From contig NZ_JBILJQ010000017.1 of assembly GCF_044377145.1 (NCBI RefSeq), positions 12,247 through 76,246 of the forward strand: DNA of 64,000 nt. Direction: 5' to 3'. How positions within the stretch are numbered: position 1 is the stretch's first letter; every line of letters begins with the position of its first letter. The notes beneath the pieces are model-generated. The model saw nothing but the letters and a program-made list of their open reading frames with translations. It did not search any database and was not told the DNA's origin. Made by a program: the position numbers and the translations under genes. This stretch comes from Aquimonas sp044377145 (GTDB lineage Bacteria > Pseudomonadota > Gammaproteobacteria > Xanthomonadales > Xanthomonadaceae). Below, piece by piece: positions 9,888 through 18,078 of the stretch.

Positions 9888-11078
9888 ATGCAGAACCTGG
9901 CGATGAAGCTGCTCGGCGTGCTCGCCATCGGCTGCCTTGCGTCCGGCGTGCAGGCGGGCGTGACGTCGATCAACGTCGGCAACTTCGTCTGGAACGACAT
10001 CGACGGCGACGGCATCCAGGACGCGAACGAGCCGGGCATGAGCGGTGTCACGGTGCAGCTGTGGAACGACGCGCGCACCATGCTGATCGCGCAGACGACC
10101 ACCAATACGAACGGCAACTACACCCTGCTGGCACCGGGTGCCGGAAGCTATCGGGTCCGCGTGGTGCTGCCACTCTCCAGCGACGCCTTCTCGCCGAAAG
10201 ACGCGGGCGCCAACGATCTGACCGACAGCGACATCAACCCCGCCGGCGGCCTGATCGGGTTCACCGATACGATCACGCTGGCCTCCAACGTGATCAGCAC
10301 CACGATCCACGATGCCGGCATCGTGCGTGCTCCGGTCGCGATCGGCGATCGCGTCTGGAACGACTACGACGGCGACGGCATCCAGGACAGCGGCGAGCCG
10401 GGCATCGCCGGCGCGGCGGTCGAACTGTGGGACGCGTCCAGGACGCTCACGCTGCGCACCACCACCACCGATGCTGCGGGCAACTACGAGCTGCAGGCGC
10501 CGGGTGCCGGCAGCTACCGCGTGCGCGTGCTCAAGAGCAGCGCCGATGCGTATTCGCCCAAGGACGTCGGCGCATCGGACCTGCTCGACAGCGACATCAA
10601 TCCGGGCGGCACCGAAGCCTCGTACACCGATGTGCTGGCTGTCACCGCCGCATTGACCAGCGTCGATGCAGGCATCGTGCGTGCGCCGATCAATATCGGC
10701 AACTTCATCTGGAACGATGTTGACCGCGACGGCGTGCAGGATGCCAGCGAGCCGGGACTGGCGGGGGTCATCGTCCAGCTGTGGAATGCCGCACGCACCC
10801 AGCTGCTGGACTCAACCACCAGCAGTCCGACCGGCACCTACCTTCTGCAGGCGCCGGGGGCCGGAGACTACCGCGTGCGGGTGGTGCTGCCGACGGTGGC
10901 GGACACCTTCTCGCCGCTCGACGCGCCACCCAGCGATCTCACCGACAGCGACATCAACCCGAGCGGCGGCGCGCTCGGTTTCACCAACGTCTACACCTTT
11001 GCGTCGAGTGTGATCAGCACGACCAATATCGATGGCGGAATCGAGACCGTGCGACTGTTCAGCAACGGCTTCGAATGA
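9888..11078 (+). CDS. Secreted SdrD B-like repeat protein with F-x-N-G-F-E C terminus
   Basis: A 396-residue exported protein. Residues 1-23 form a signal peptide ending in SGVQA. The rest is three tandem SdrD_B/Cna-B-like domains of ~115 residues, starting near residues 31, 152 and 270. Each opens with [VI]G-[ND]-[FR]-[VI]-WND-x-D-x-DG-[IV]-QD, contains a Thr-rich strand and an APGA-[GS]-x-YRVRV strand, and ends in the D-L-x-DSDINP segment. The Asp-rich opening is the usual calcium site of SdrD_B domains. The extreme C terminus is LFSNGFE, a tail shared with the unrelated beta-helix protein at 18079. Probably a rigid surface or secreted stalk; substrate and partner unknown. It is transcribed alone, downstream of hppA. 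Confidence 0.85.
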   Translation: MQNLAMKLLGVLAIGCLASGVQAGVTSINVGNFVWNDIDGDGIQDANEPGMSGVTVQLWNDARTMLIAQTTTNTNGNYTLLAPGAGSYRVRVVLPLSSDAFSPKDAGANDLTDSDINPAGGLIGFTDTITLASNVISTTIHDAGIVRAPVAIGDRVWNDYDGDGIQDSGEPGIAGAAVELWDASRTLTLRTTTTDAAGNYELQAPGAGSYRVRVLKSSADAYSPKDVGASDLLDSDINPGGTEASYTDVLAVTAALTSVDAGIVRAPINIGNFIWNDVDRDGVQDASEPGLAGVIVQLWNAARTQLLDSTTSSPTGTYLLQAPGAGDYRVRVVLPTVADTFSPLDAPPSDLTDSDINPSGGALGFTNVYTFASSVISTTNIDGGIETVRLFSNGFE

Positions 11079-11249
11079 GAACTGTGCGCGTTCTGGTTTG
11101 GGCAGCCAAGGCAGGATCCGCTGTGGGTGGTTTCGAGATGCGTCGGTTGACCGGTGCACGGCGGGCATCCGCGTAGCGCGGTTTGGCGCGCGCGCGTTCG
11201 CGCTTGTCGATCCACGCGTTTCGCGTCGGATGCCATGGCGTTGCCGCCA

Positions 11250-11556
11250 CCGCCCCGCCGGACGCAGTCGGCAACACCGCCCAGGCGGCCACCTAGCAGC
11301 CTGTCGGGCTTTGGGGGTCGAGGCGAAAATCCGACTGCGCGAGGACAGTTTTTCGACGATTCGCGGGCCAATAGTGGGCTCTCTTGGCCAAGAATCGGCG
11401 GAAAAATGGACCGCGCAGGCGGATTTGCAGCCCGGCCAACCAAAGTCCGACAGGCTGCTAGGGCAATGCGATCGGTTCGGCCGACCTGGCGGCGCTGGTG
11501 CTGTTCGCCGACTTCCCCCACAACCTCGATGCCATGGGCGCCGCCAAGGCCAAGCG
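11250..11556 (+). pseudogene. Fragment of an hppA copy, split by a snapback element
   Basis: Bases 11250-11292 and 11462-11556 align codon by codon with hppA bases ~8694-8830. The first part reads T-A-P-P-D-A-V-G-N-T-A-Q-A-A-T; the second reads GNAIGSADLAALVLFADF followed by PHNLDAMGAAKAK, against GYAIGSAGLAALVLFADF and THNLDAMGAAKAA in hppA. Removing the inserted element and one CTAG restores the alignment exactly, apart from an AAG-to-TAG change inside the duplicated CTAG. Only ~45 of 684 codons remain, so it is a dead relic of a duplicated or second pyrophosphatase gene, in the same orientation as hppA and ~2 kb downstream of it. Confidence 0.85.
11293..11461. mobile_element. 161-bp snapback MITE-like element, copy 1, flanked by CTAG
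   Basis: The element core spans 11297-11457 and begins CAGCCTGTCGGGCTTTG and ends with the complement of CAGCCTGTCGGACTTTG (17-bp terminal inverted repeats, one mismatch). The two halves remain partly complementary to the centre (GGCCAA...TTGGCC near 11367-11390), so the whole element is an imperfect palindrome. It is flanked by CTAG on both sides (11293-11296 and 11458-11461), which fits a 4-bp target duplication as produced by IS5-type transposases. It carries no transposase. It sits inside the hppA relic. A second 161-bp copy lies at 52088-52248. Confidence 0.85.
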
Positions 11557-11584
11557 GGTGTCGAGGAATCGCGCCAACGTGACC

Positions 11585-12664
11585 TCAGTCGTGCCGCAAG
11601 ACTTCGTTCACCCGCTCGAACAGCCCGTAGACATACGGGCGATCGGTCTCGACGCCTCGCCAGAGAAACCAGCCCTGCGCCAGCAGATGCGTTCCGGTAT
11701 TGCGTCGGTTGACCAGGACGACGCGGCTGACCGGGTCGATGATGATGTACTGCCCGCCCCAGCCGTCGGCGCACAGCAGCCTGCGACCGCTCTGCTCGCG
11801 GCTCCACCACAGATAGCCGTAGCCGTCGAAGAAGCCACCGCCGAAGGCTTCCTTCGGATCGGTTTCCGTTGACGAGTGTGCCGCAGTTATCTCACGGATC
11901 CATTCCGCGGACACGACGGTCGCACCCCGCCAGCGGCCCTCGGCGGCCACAAGAATTCCAATCCGCAGCAGGTCGTCCGCACTCATGTAGATCACGTACT
12001 GGCGCACGCTGGATCCATCGATGCTGTCCCAGTCGACATCTCCGGGCTCGAAGTGCTCCATGCCGAGCGGCCTTGCCAGCCACGCTGCGATCAGCTCTCC
12101 GAGCGCCATGCCGGTTTCCTGCTCAAGAATCTCGCCGAGCGCGTTGAACCCCCAGTTGTTGTAGAAGAAGCGCTCGCCCGGCTTCGACGTATGGCGCGCA
12201 GGGCGCTGCCAGTTCTGCCCCGAGGCGTCGATGTACACGCCCGACCTCGAACTCAGCAGGTCACGGATCGTCGCTGACTTCTCCAAGGGCGACAGCGGCG
12301 TCACGCGGTCGTCGAAGCCGAGGGTTTCGAGACTGTCGTCGAGCTTGATCAAGCGCTTCTCCACTGCGATTCCGTAGAGCAGGGCGAGGATGCTCTTGCG
12401 CACCGAATGGGTGTTGATCTTCTCGACCGCCTGGCCCTGCCGCAGCACCAGCTGCTCTCCTTGCGCGATGAGCAAGGCGTCGGAGCGGTGAGCTTCGGCA
12501 TCGCCCGCCAGGCCGAGCACTTCAGGCGAATTCCAGTGAGGCGACCGCGGGAGGTCGCCGAGTCCCGGTCCCCGCGTGCTCGACGCGCAGCCGAGCGCGA
12601 AGAACAGTACGGCCGCCGACAGCAGGAGGGTGGCGAAACGGAAGCGGGGCGGTCCGGATGTCAT
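11585..12664 (-). CDS. Lipoprotein serine hydrolase (class C beta-lactamase-like)
   Basis: A 359-residue member of the beta-lactamase/transpeptidase-like serine hydrolases. The N terminus is a lipoprotein signal with a plausible lipobox ending at Cys26 (FALGC). The catalytic S-x-x-K motif is S87-V-R-K90, with the Y-x-N motif Y168-N-N170. The C-terminal third contains WGGQYIIIDP, the strand beside the active site. Members of this group include esterases and peptidases; substrate cannot be predicted. It runs convergently to the surface-protein gene and ends 28 bases from the hppA relic. No partner gene is evident. Confidence 0.8.
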   Translation of the reverse strand: MTSGPPRFRFATLLLSAAVLFFALGCASSTRGPGLGDLPRSPHWNSPEVLGLAGDAEAHRSDALLIAQGEQLVLRQGQAVEKINTHSVRKSILALLYGIAVEKRLIKLDDSLETLGFDDRVTPLSPLEKSATIRDLLSSRSGVYIDASGQNWQRPARHTSKPGERFFYNNWGFNALGEILEQETGMALGELIAAWLARPLGMEHFEPGDVDWDSIDGSSVRQYVIYMSADDLLRIGILVAAEGRWRGATVVSAEWIREITAAHSSTETDPKEAFGGGFFDGYGYLWWSREQSGRRLLCADGWGGQYIIIDPVSRVVLVNRRNTGTHLLAQGWFLWRGVETDRPYVYGLFERVNEVLRHD

Positions 12665-12861
12665 GGCATGAGCTTGGGTATGGACGGGGGCCCAGACTCC
12701 GGTTGCGGCCGCGGCACGCGCCTCCTGCCTGCGAAATGGATGCTCCCACCGAAAATGGGAGGGCTGGCGGTCAGAGCCGGTGAAGGACCCAGACGCGGCC
12801 GCGCGCTGCCGCCACGGGCGTCCAAAGGCGGCCGCAGTCGGCGGAGGGTTTTGACATGCTC

Positions 12862-13953
12862 TCAGCCCTGCTGCCGAAACTCGGTGGGCGACAGGCCGGT
12901 CGAGGCCTTGAAGACCCGATAGAAGCTCGACTCCGAATTGAAGCCACTCTCCAGCGAGATCGCCAGCACGGAGACGCTGCGGTACGCGGGGTCGCGCAGC
13001 TTCCGCTTCACCGCATCGATGCGGAACGCGTTGACGTAGTTGCGGAAATGCCCGCCGGAGCCCTCCTTGATGACGCGCGAGGTTTCCACTGCGGTCAGGC
13101 CCAGGCGCTGCGCCACGTCATTGAGGTTCAGATCGGGCTCGGCCCACAGCTGCTCGGACTGCATCAGCGTCTGCAGCTTCTGATAGGCCTCTGCGACTTT
13201 CGAATCCGGTAGAGCGGGCGGCGGCACAGGCTCGGGAAACTGCGGCAGGGCATGCAGCCGGAAGCCGAGGATCCCGACCACATAGACGAGCACGACGTAG
13301 AGCACCTGGGCTGCATGGCTAAACACGCTGCGGTCGTCGAACCCGAAGCCGTGGTGGGCGGCGAATGCCACCAGATTGACGATCGCCGTGACCAGCGCCA
13401 GCGCCATCCAGCGCTTGAGCAGCAGCAGCAGGTCAGCGAAACGCTGCGGCACCCAGGTCGAGATGCGGGCGTGGTAGCGGCGAATTCGCGCCCAGATCAG
13501 GCCCGCCAGCAGCGTGTTGAGCGCGATCGTGAGGTAGTCCTCGATGCGCTTGAACCACGGGTACTGCCACTGCTCGGCGAGCGCATCCAGACGCTGCAGG
13601 CTCGGCTCGCCGAACCCCGCGAGATAGACGAGCACCGAGTAGCCCATGAACACGGCCCACGGCAGCAGCCATAGCCCGGCACGCCGGATGGACGCGGGCG
13701 AGGCCGCCGTCAGGCTCAACGCGTACAGATAGAACAGAGGGAAGATCGCCAGGTCGAAGCTGAGCGGCAGGCGCCGCAACAGCGGATCCGCTTCCAGCCC
13801 GCCCGCGTGCGTCCACAGGCGCAGCAGGGTCAGGGACAGCGCGAGCACGCCGAGCGCCAGCCAGTGCGATCCGTTTCGACGACCCGCATGGATCAGCAGC
13901 CCTGTGCCGGTGATCGCCCCCTGGATCACGCCGAGCAGCAACAGTGTTTCCAT
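12862..13953 (-). CDS. Membrane-integrated AraC-family transcriptional regulator
   Basis: A 363-residue protein with about seven hydrophobic segments in residues 1-225 (for example LLLLGVIQGAITGTGLLIH and FDLAIFPLFYLYALSLTA), followed by an AraC-type double helix-turn-helix in residues ~250-360. The latter contains LNDVAQRLGLTAVETSRVIK, then SVLAISLESGFNSESSFYRVFK and TGLSPTEFRQ. This layout is a known AraC subgroup with a membrane sensor domain in place of the cupin. Ligand unknown. It is divergent from the GlxA-type regulator at 14147, with which it shares a ~190-base intergenic region, so mutual or shared control is plausible. Confidence 0.85.
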   Translation of the reverse strand: METLLLLGVIQGAITGTGLLIHAGRRNGSHWLALGVLALSLTLLRLWTHAGGLEADPLLRRLPLSFDLAIFPLFYLYALSLTAASPASIRRAGLWLLPWAVFMGYSVLVYLAGFGEPSLQRLDALAEQWQYPWFKRIEDYLTIALNTLLAGLIWARIRRYHARISTWVPQRFADLLLLLKRWMALALVTAIVNLVAFAAHHGFGFDDRSVFSHAAQVLYVVLVYVVGILGFRLHALPQFPEPVPPPALPDSKVAEAYQKLQTLMQSEQLWAEPDLNLNDVAQRLGLTAVETSRVIKEGSGGHFRNYVNAFRIDAVKRKLRDPAYRSVSVLAISLESGFNSESSFYRVFKASTGLSPTEFRQQG

Positions 13954-14146
13954 CCGATGGCCAGACTCCGTATCCGCGTCAATCCCGGCGCCCCATCCAC
14001 GGCGGCTGACACGCTTTCAGTCTGGAGAGCGCATGAAAGCCGCGCAAGTAGAAGTCCGGGCGCCGACCGGGCACGGCAACCCTAAGTGGCTGGAATCATC
14101 GCTTCCTTGTCTTTCGGACCTGCCTCGCCCGGCGCAGACTGCGGAC

Positions 14147-15145
14147 ATGAAGCCTTCCGATCGCACCCGCCAGATCGTTCTCCTCGGTTACGACGGGCTG
14201 ACCGCGCTGGATCTGATCGGGCCCGCGGAAGTGTTCGCGACGGCGAACGAGTGGCTGCGCGAGCGGCGCCCGCGGGCGCGTGGTGGCTATGCCCTGCGGG
14301 TGATGAGCCTCGATGGCCCGTGCTTTACGGCGGAGAACGGTCTGCGCTTGGTGGCGGACGCGCTGCTGGAGAACCCGGCACCAGCCGACACCGTGATCGT
14401 GCCGGGCGGCAAGGGCCTGCGCGAACCCGCGCGGCTTGCGCGCGCTGCGGCGTGGCTGAAGCAGCACCATGCGGGCGTGCGACGTCTGGCCTCGATCTGT
14501 ACCGGCGCCTATGCGCTGGCCGAAGCCGGATTGCTCGATGGCCTGCAGGCGACCACCCACTGGAAGCATGCCGCAGCCTTCGCCGCGCGCTACCCGGCGA
14601 TTGGCCTGGTGATCGATGCGCTCTACCTGCGCCAAGGTGCGCTGTACACCTCCGCTGGAGTGACTGCCGGCATCGACCTCTGCCTTTCGCTGGTGGAACA
14701 GGACCACGGCAGCGACTGCGCGCTGGCGGTGGCGCGCGAACTGGTAGTGCATCTCAAGCGGCCGGGCGGCCAGCGCCAGTACTGCGAGCGCCTGGCCTCG
14801 CAGGGCGTGGAGGATGTGCGGCTGAGCCGTCTGACCGCGTGGATCCTCGACCATCTCGACGGCGAGCTGTCGGTGGCGGCGCTGGCCGCTCGCTGCCACT
14901 GCAGCGAGCGTCAGCTCTCACGCCTGTTCATGCGCCACTTCGCGCTGTCGCCGGCGGCCTATGTCGAGCGGCTGCGAGTGGAAGAGGCCGGGCAGCGGCT
15001 GATCGCGAGCAACCTAGGCATCGAGCGCATCGCCCTCAGCGTGGGTTACCTCAGCGCCGATGTGTTTCGACGCGCTTTCGAGCGCCACTACGGCATCGCG
15101 CCGCTGCAGTACCGCGCACAGTTTCAATCCCGACCCACACCCTGA
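14147..15145 (+). CDS. GlxA-family transcriptional regulator (DJ-1/PfpI plus AraC HTH)
   Basis: A 332-residue regulator. Residues ~8-170 form a DJ-1/PfpI-like domain (IVLLGYDGLTALDLIGPAEVF; SICTGAYALAEAGLLDG with Cys118 at the nucleophile elbow). Residues ~230-325 carry an AraC double HTH (LSVAALAARCHCSERQLSRL; IERIALSVGYLSADVFRRAF). The ATG at 14147 gives the standard family N terminus; the open frame upstream lacks homology. The gene ends ten bases before a serine hydrolase, suggesting co-transcription. The ligand-binding domain normally senses small molecules rather than acting as an enzyme. Confidence 0.88.
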   Translation: MKPSDRTRQIVLLGYDGLTALDLIGPAEVFATANEWLRERRPRARGGYALRVMSLDGPCFTAENGLRLVADALLENPAPADTVIVPGGKGLREPARLARAAAWLKQHHAGVRRLASICTGAYALAEAGLLDGLQATTHWKHAAAFAARYPAIGLVIDALYLRQGALYTSAGVTAGIDLCLSLVEQDHGSDCALAVARELVVHLKRPGGQRQYCERLASQGVEDVRLSRLTAWILDHLDGELSVAALAARCHCSERQLSRLFMRHFALSPAAYVERLRVEEAGQRLIASNLGIERIALSVGYLSADVFRRAFERHYGIAPLQYRAQFQSRPTP

Positions 15146-15155
15146 GGCTGTCGAC

Positions 15156-16760
15156 ATGGCTCCCGCTGCACGCTCTGCCAGATCTGGCCTAACAAGCGCT
15201 GGCGCTACACGCGTTCGCGCTTTGCTGTTGCTGCTGTCGATGGCCACCGGTCTCGCCGCAGCAGCGGACGCGAGCGATCACCGCCCGTCTGAGTTCACCG
15301 TGGCCGATGCGTTTGCGCGCGCGGCGGTGGAGACGGGAGAGATCCCATCCGCGGCCTATGCCATCGCCCGCGATGGCGTAGTGCTGCATGCCGCCGCGGT
15401 CGGCAACGCCGATCGTGAGCGCAAGATCGCGGCGAGCCTGCAGACACCCTATGCGCTGGCGTCCTTGAGCAAACCGATCACCGCGACCGCGCTGCGCGTG
15501 CTGCAGCACGCCTCCGGCCTGTCGCTGGACGCACCGATCCAGGAGCTGCTGCCTGCGCTGGCGCCGGAACACGGGCAGGCCGATCCACTGCAGGGCGTCA
15601 CCCTCGCGCGGCTGCTGCACCACACCGCGGGCTTGGGCACGTATGCGCAGATCCACTACGGCGATGCGATCGATGCAGCCGCGGCCCGGGTATCGATCGC
15701 GCAGCGGCCTTACCTGCGCACCGTGCAGACGCCGGGCCGGATCGCCGAGTATTCGAACCTCGGCTACGGCCTGATCGGCGATGCCATCAGCGCGCGCAGC
15801 GGCGTCTCCTTCGAGCGCTACCTGCAGCGTGCGGTGTTCGCTCCATTGGCGATGCGCGATGCGTTTGTGGCCGGCACGCAAGCCCATGCGGGCGCGGTCG
15901 CCTACGACGCGTCGCTGACACCGATCGGCCCGCTGTGGAACGACACACCGGGCGCGGGCAACGTGTTCGCGAGCGTCGACGACCTGCTGCGCTTCGGCGC
16001 CTTCCATCTGGACCCTTCGCGCTTCGAGGCGATGCTCGCGCTGCTGCCAGCAGCGCAGGTGATGGCCATGCGTAGCCCCGACAGCGACGGCGCCGCGCAC
16101 CCGCTGTATGGCGAGGCCTGGTACGGCCAGGGCTGGTACGTGCGCGGCCCGGTCGCCGCACCCCAGCAGATCTGGCACGAAGGCGGCATGCCCGGCGCGA
16201 GCACCCTGCTTGCGCTCTATCCCGAGCAGGGCCTGGTGCTCACCGTGCTGGTCAACCGCAGCGACGCCCAGCCCTTCGTGCATGCACTGGCCGAACGCCT
16301 GCTGCGCACAGCCTGGCCCGAAGCGCCTGCACTGGGCTTGGACCCGCTCGCCGGCTTCGCCGCCTTGAGCACACCGACACGCTTCCGCGGCGACTGGGCC
16401 GGCACGGTCACGGTCGATGGAGAGGCGCGCAGCGTTCGCCTGCAGATCGATCCCGAAGGCGAGAGCCGGTTCGAGTACCTGTCCGGCGTCGAAGGCGAGA
16501 CCGCGCCCACCGCTCGGACCTTCCAGGCAATCGTCAGGGAGAACTCGCTGGTCAGCGCCGTGCAGGGGCCCTGGCGATCGGCCGACACGCCAGAGGGCGC
16601 GGCCGCGCTGCTGCTGAAGCTGAGCCTGCGCGATGACGACGTCCTCGAAGGCGCCCTGGTGGCCTACGAGGGGCCGGAGCGGCTGCGCGTGCTGCTGCCG
16701 TTCGCGCTGACGGTGCGACGGGTTGCGGCAGAGTCAACCGGGGTCGCCGAGGAACGCTGA
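15156..16760 (+). CDS. Secreted serine hydrolase (beta-lactamase family)
   Basis: A 534-residue exported serine hydrolase. The N terminus has basic residues followed by a hydrophobic stretch (VRALLLLLSMATGLAAAADA), a likely signal peptide. The catalytic motif is S103-L-S-K106, with Y199-S-N and a downstream HEGGMPG segment (near 340) in the place of the KTG strand. The C-terminal ~150 residues form an added beta-rich domain. The start at ATG 15156 was chosen over the longer upstream frame because that frame overlaps the preceding regulator. It probably acts in the periplasm on an ester or peptide bond; the substrate is unknown. It is likely regulated by its GlxA-type neighbour. Confidence 0.83.
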   Translation: MAPAARSARSGLTSAGATRVRALLLLLSMATGLAAAADASDHRPSEFTVADAFARAAVETGEIPSAAYAIARDGVVLHAAAVGNADRERKIAASLQTPYALASLSKPITATALRVLQHASGLSLDAPIQELLPALAPEHGQADPLQGVTLARLLHHTAGLGTYAQIHYGDAIDAAAARVSIAQRPYLRTVQTPGRIAEYSNLGYGLIGDAISARSGVSFERYLQRAVFAPLAMRDAFVAGTQAHAGAVAYDASLTPIGPLWNDTPGAGNVFASVDDLLRFGAFHLDPSRFEAMLALLPAAQVMAMRSPDSDGAAHPLYGEAWYGQGWYVRGPVAAPQQIWHEGGMPGASTLLALYPEQGLVLTVLVNRSDAQPFVHALAERLLRTAWPEAPALGLDPLAGFAALSTPTRFRGDWAGTVTVDGEARSVRLQIDPEGESRFEYLSGVEGETAPTARTFQAIVRENSLVSAVQGPWRSADTPEGAAALLLKLSLRDDDVLEGALVAYEGPERLRVLLPFALTVRRVAAESTGVAEER

Positions 16761-17203
16761 GCGCATGTGCATTCGACCGCAGAGCGGACCAGCGGACGCG
16801 TCGACGGGCGGGTTCACCGGTCGCAATGTGCGGGTGCGGCGGTGATGGGTCTTGTAGCGATTCGTCGCCTGCTCACAGGGCGCGTTGCAGCGGGCCGATG
16901 TGGCGGAACGGTGCGGTGAACCGTCGCGCAACCCGCGCGCACAGCGCACGGCTGATCTCCTCGCGAGGCACAACGCCATGTGGATGCTGGCTCGGGCCCG
17001 CGGTCTGCGCTGGAGCGGGTCGAACCGACAGCCATCTCCACCAAGGCCGTGGTGCGCCGCAGCAGCCGATCCCGTATCCTTCGCGCCGCGCGGGCGGCCT
17101 GCTTGATCCGGGGCCGATCGGGCTACGGCAGCGCGTCGATTCGGGTGCGCGCCTGCTGCCCCCCGCCTCCGACTTTCCTTCCCAACCCCGCAGGAGCCAT
17201 TCC
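16761..17203. other. Intergenic region before ppa
   Basis: About 440 bases. Open frames here are short and overlap one another on both strands, with no recognisable product. The last ~20 bases contain the ribosome-binding site of ppa. I see no RNA gene or repeat in it. Confidence 0.4.
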
Positions 17204-17752
17204 ATGGGCCTCGAACTTGTTGCCTCCGGCCGTGATCTGCCGAACGAGATCAATGTCGTCATCGAAATCCCCAAGGACGCCGAACCGGTCAAGTACGAGG
17301 TCGATAAGGACACCGGCGCGATCTTCGTCGACCGCATTCTTTCGACGCCGATGCGCTATCCCTGCAACTACGGCTATGTGCCGCACACCCTGTGCGGCGA
17401 CGGCGACCCGGCCGACGTGCTGGTGATCCTGCCGCTGCCGCTGATCCCCGGCGCGGTGATCCGCTGCCGTCCGGTGGGCGTGCTGAAGATGACCGACGAG
17501 GCCGGCAGCGACGAGAAGCTGCTGGCGGTACCGGTCGACAAGGTGTTTGCCGGCTACACCCATATCCAGGACATTTCCCAGGTCTCGGGCCACTGGCTGG
17601 AGCGCATCGGCCACTTCTTCGAGCACTACAAGGACCTGGAGAAGGGCAAGTGGGTCAAGCTGGACGGCTGGGGCGATGCCAAGACCGCCAAGGAAATCCT
17701 GATGGAGTCGGTCGCACGCTACAACGCCAGCGACGACAAGCCGAAGTTCTGA
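17204..17752 (+). CDS. ppa: Soluble inorganic pyrophosphatase
   Basis: A 182-residue family I pyrophosphatase, which hydrolyses pyrophosphate to phosphate in the cytoplasm. The signatures include NVVIEIPKDAEPVKYEVDKD, YPCNYGYVPHTLCGDGDPAD with the metal-binding Asp triad (near residues 65-70), and a C-terminal HYKDLEKGKWVKL-type segment. Length matches the bacterial hexameric form. The ATG at 17204 follows a CAGGAG ribosome-binding site at ~17190. The genome region also encodes the membrane-bound H+-pumping enzyme, so the two compete for the same substrate. Confidence 0.95.
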   Translation: MGLELVASGRDLPNEINVVIEIPKDAEPVKYEVDKDTGAIFVDRILSTPMRYPCNYGYVPHTLCGDGDPADVLVILPLPLIPGAVIRCRPVGVLKMTDEAGSDEKLLAVPVDKVFAGYTHIQDISQVSGHWLERIGHFFEHYKDLEKGKWVKLDGWGDAKTAKEILMESVARYNASDDKPKF

Positions 17753-17807
17753 AACCGACCCATCCGTGTCACAGCTGCTCGGCGCCCGCCAAGTCGCAGA
17801 TCGCACT

Positions 17808-18035
17808 TCAGTCGGCCGCAGCCGCCCGCTTGCGGCCGCTGTTCTTGGCCCGATACAGGGCCTGATCAAGCCGCGGCAGCAGTTCCGCGCTGGCGACGCC
17901 AGTGTGCTGCGCACTGCACAGCGCGGCCCGCCGATTGGACAGCACCGGTCAATGCGTCGGTGGCGGCTTCGAGTAAGCCGGCGCACTGGCCTGCGTTGAC
18001 GCCACTGATCGGGAGCAGGGCGCGCTTGAGACGGA
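17808..18035 (-). pseudogene. Decayed C-terminal end of a GGDEF (diguanylate cyclase) gene
   Basis: On the minus strand the last ~45 codons before TGA (17808-17810) read a clear GGDEF-domain ending: ELLPRLDQALYRAKNSGRKR then AAAAD. Upstream, in a different frame, RALLPISGVNAGQCAGLLEA resembles the strand and helix that follow the GGDEF signature. A frameshift between the two parts near 17930 and absence of the GGDEF motif itself show a broken gene. It lies between ppa and the convergent end of the beta-helix gene. Confidence 0.65.
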
Positions 18036-18078
18036 GTCAGCACCGCACTGTCGATCTCTCGGTCCCACGGCCGGCGAG

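Noticed and set aside
11154..11582. 142-residue frame across the snapback element and hppA relic
   Set aside because: The peptide is only the translation of a repeat. The same string appears in the copy at 52088, embedded in a different context.
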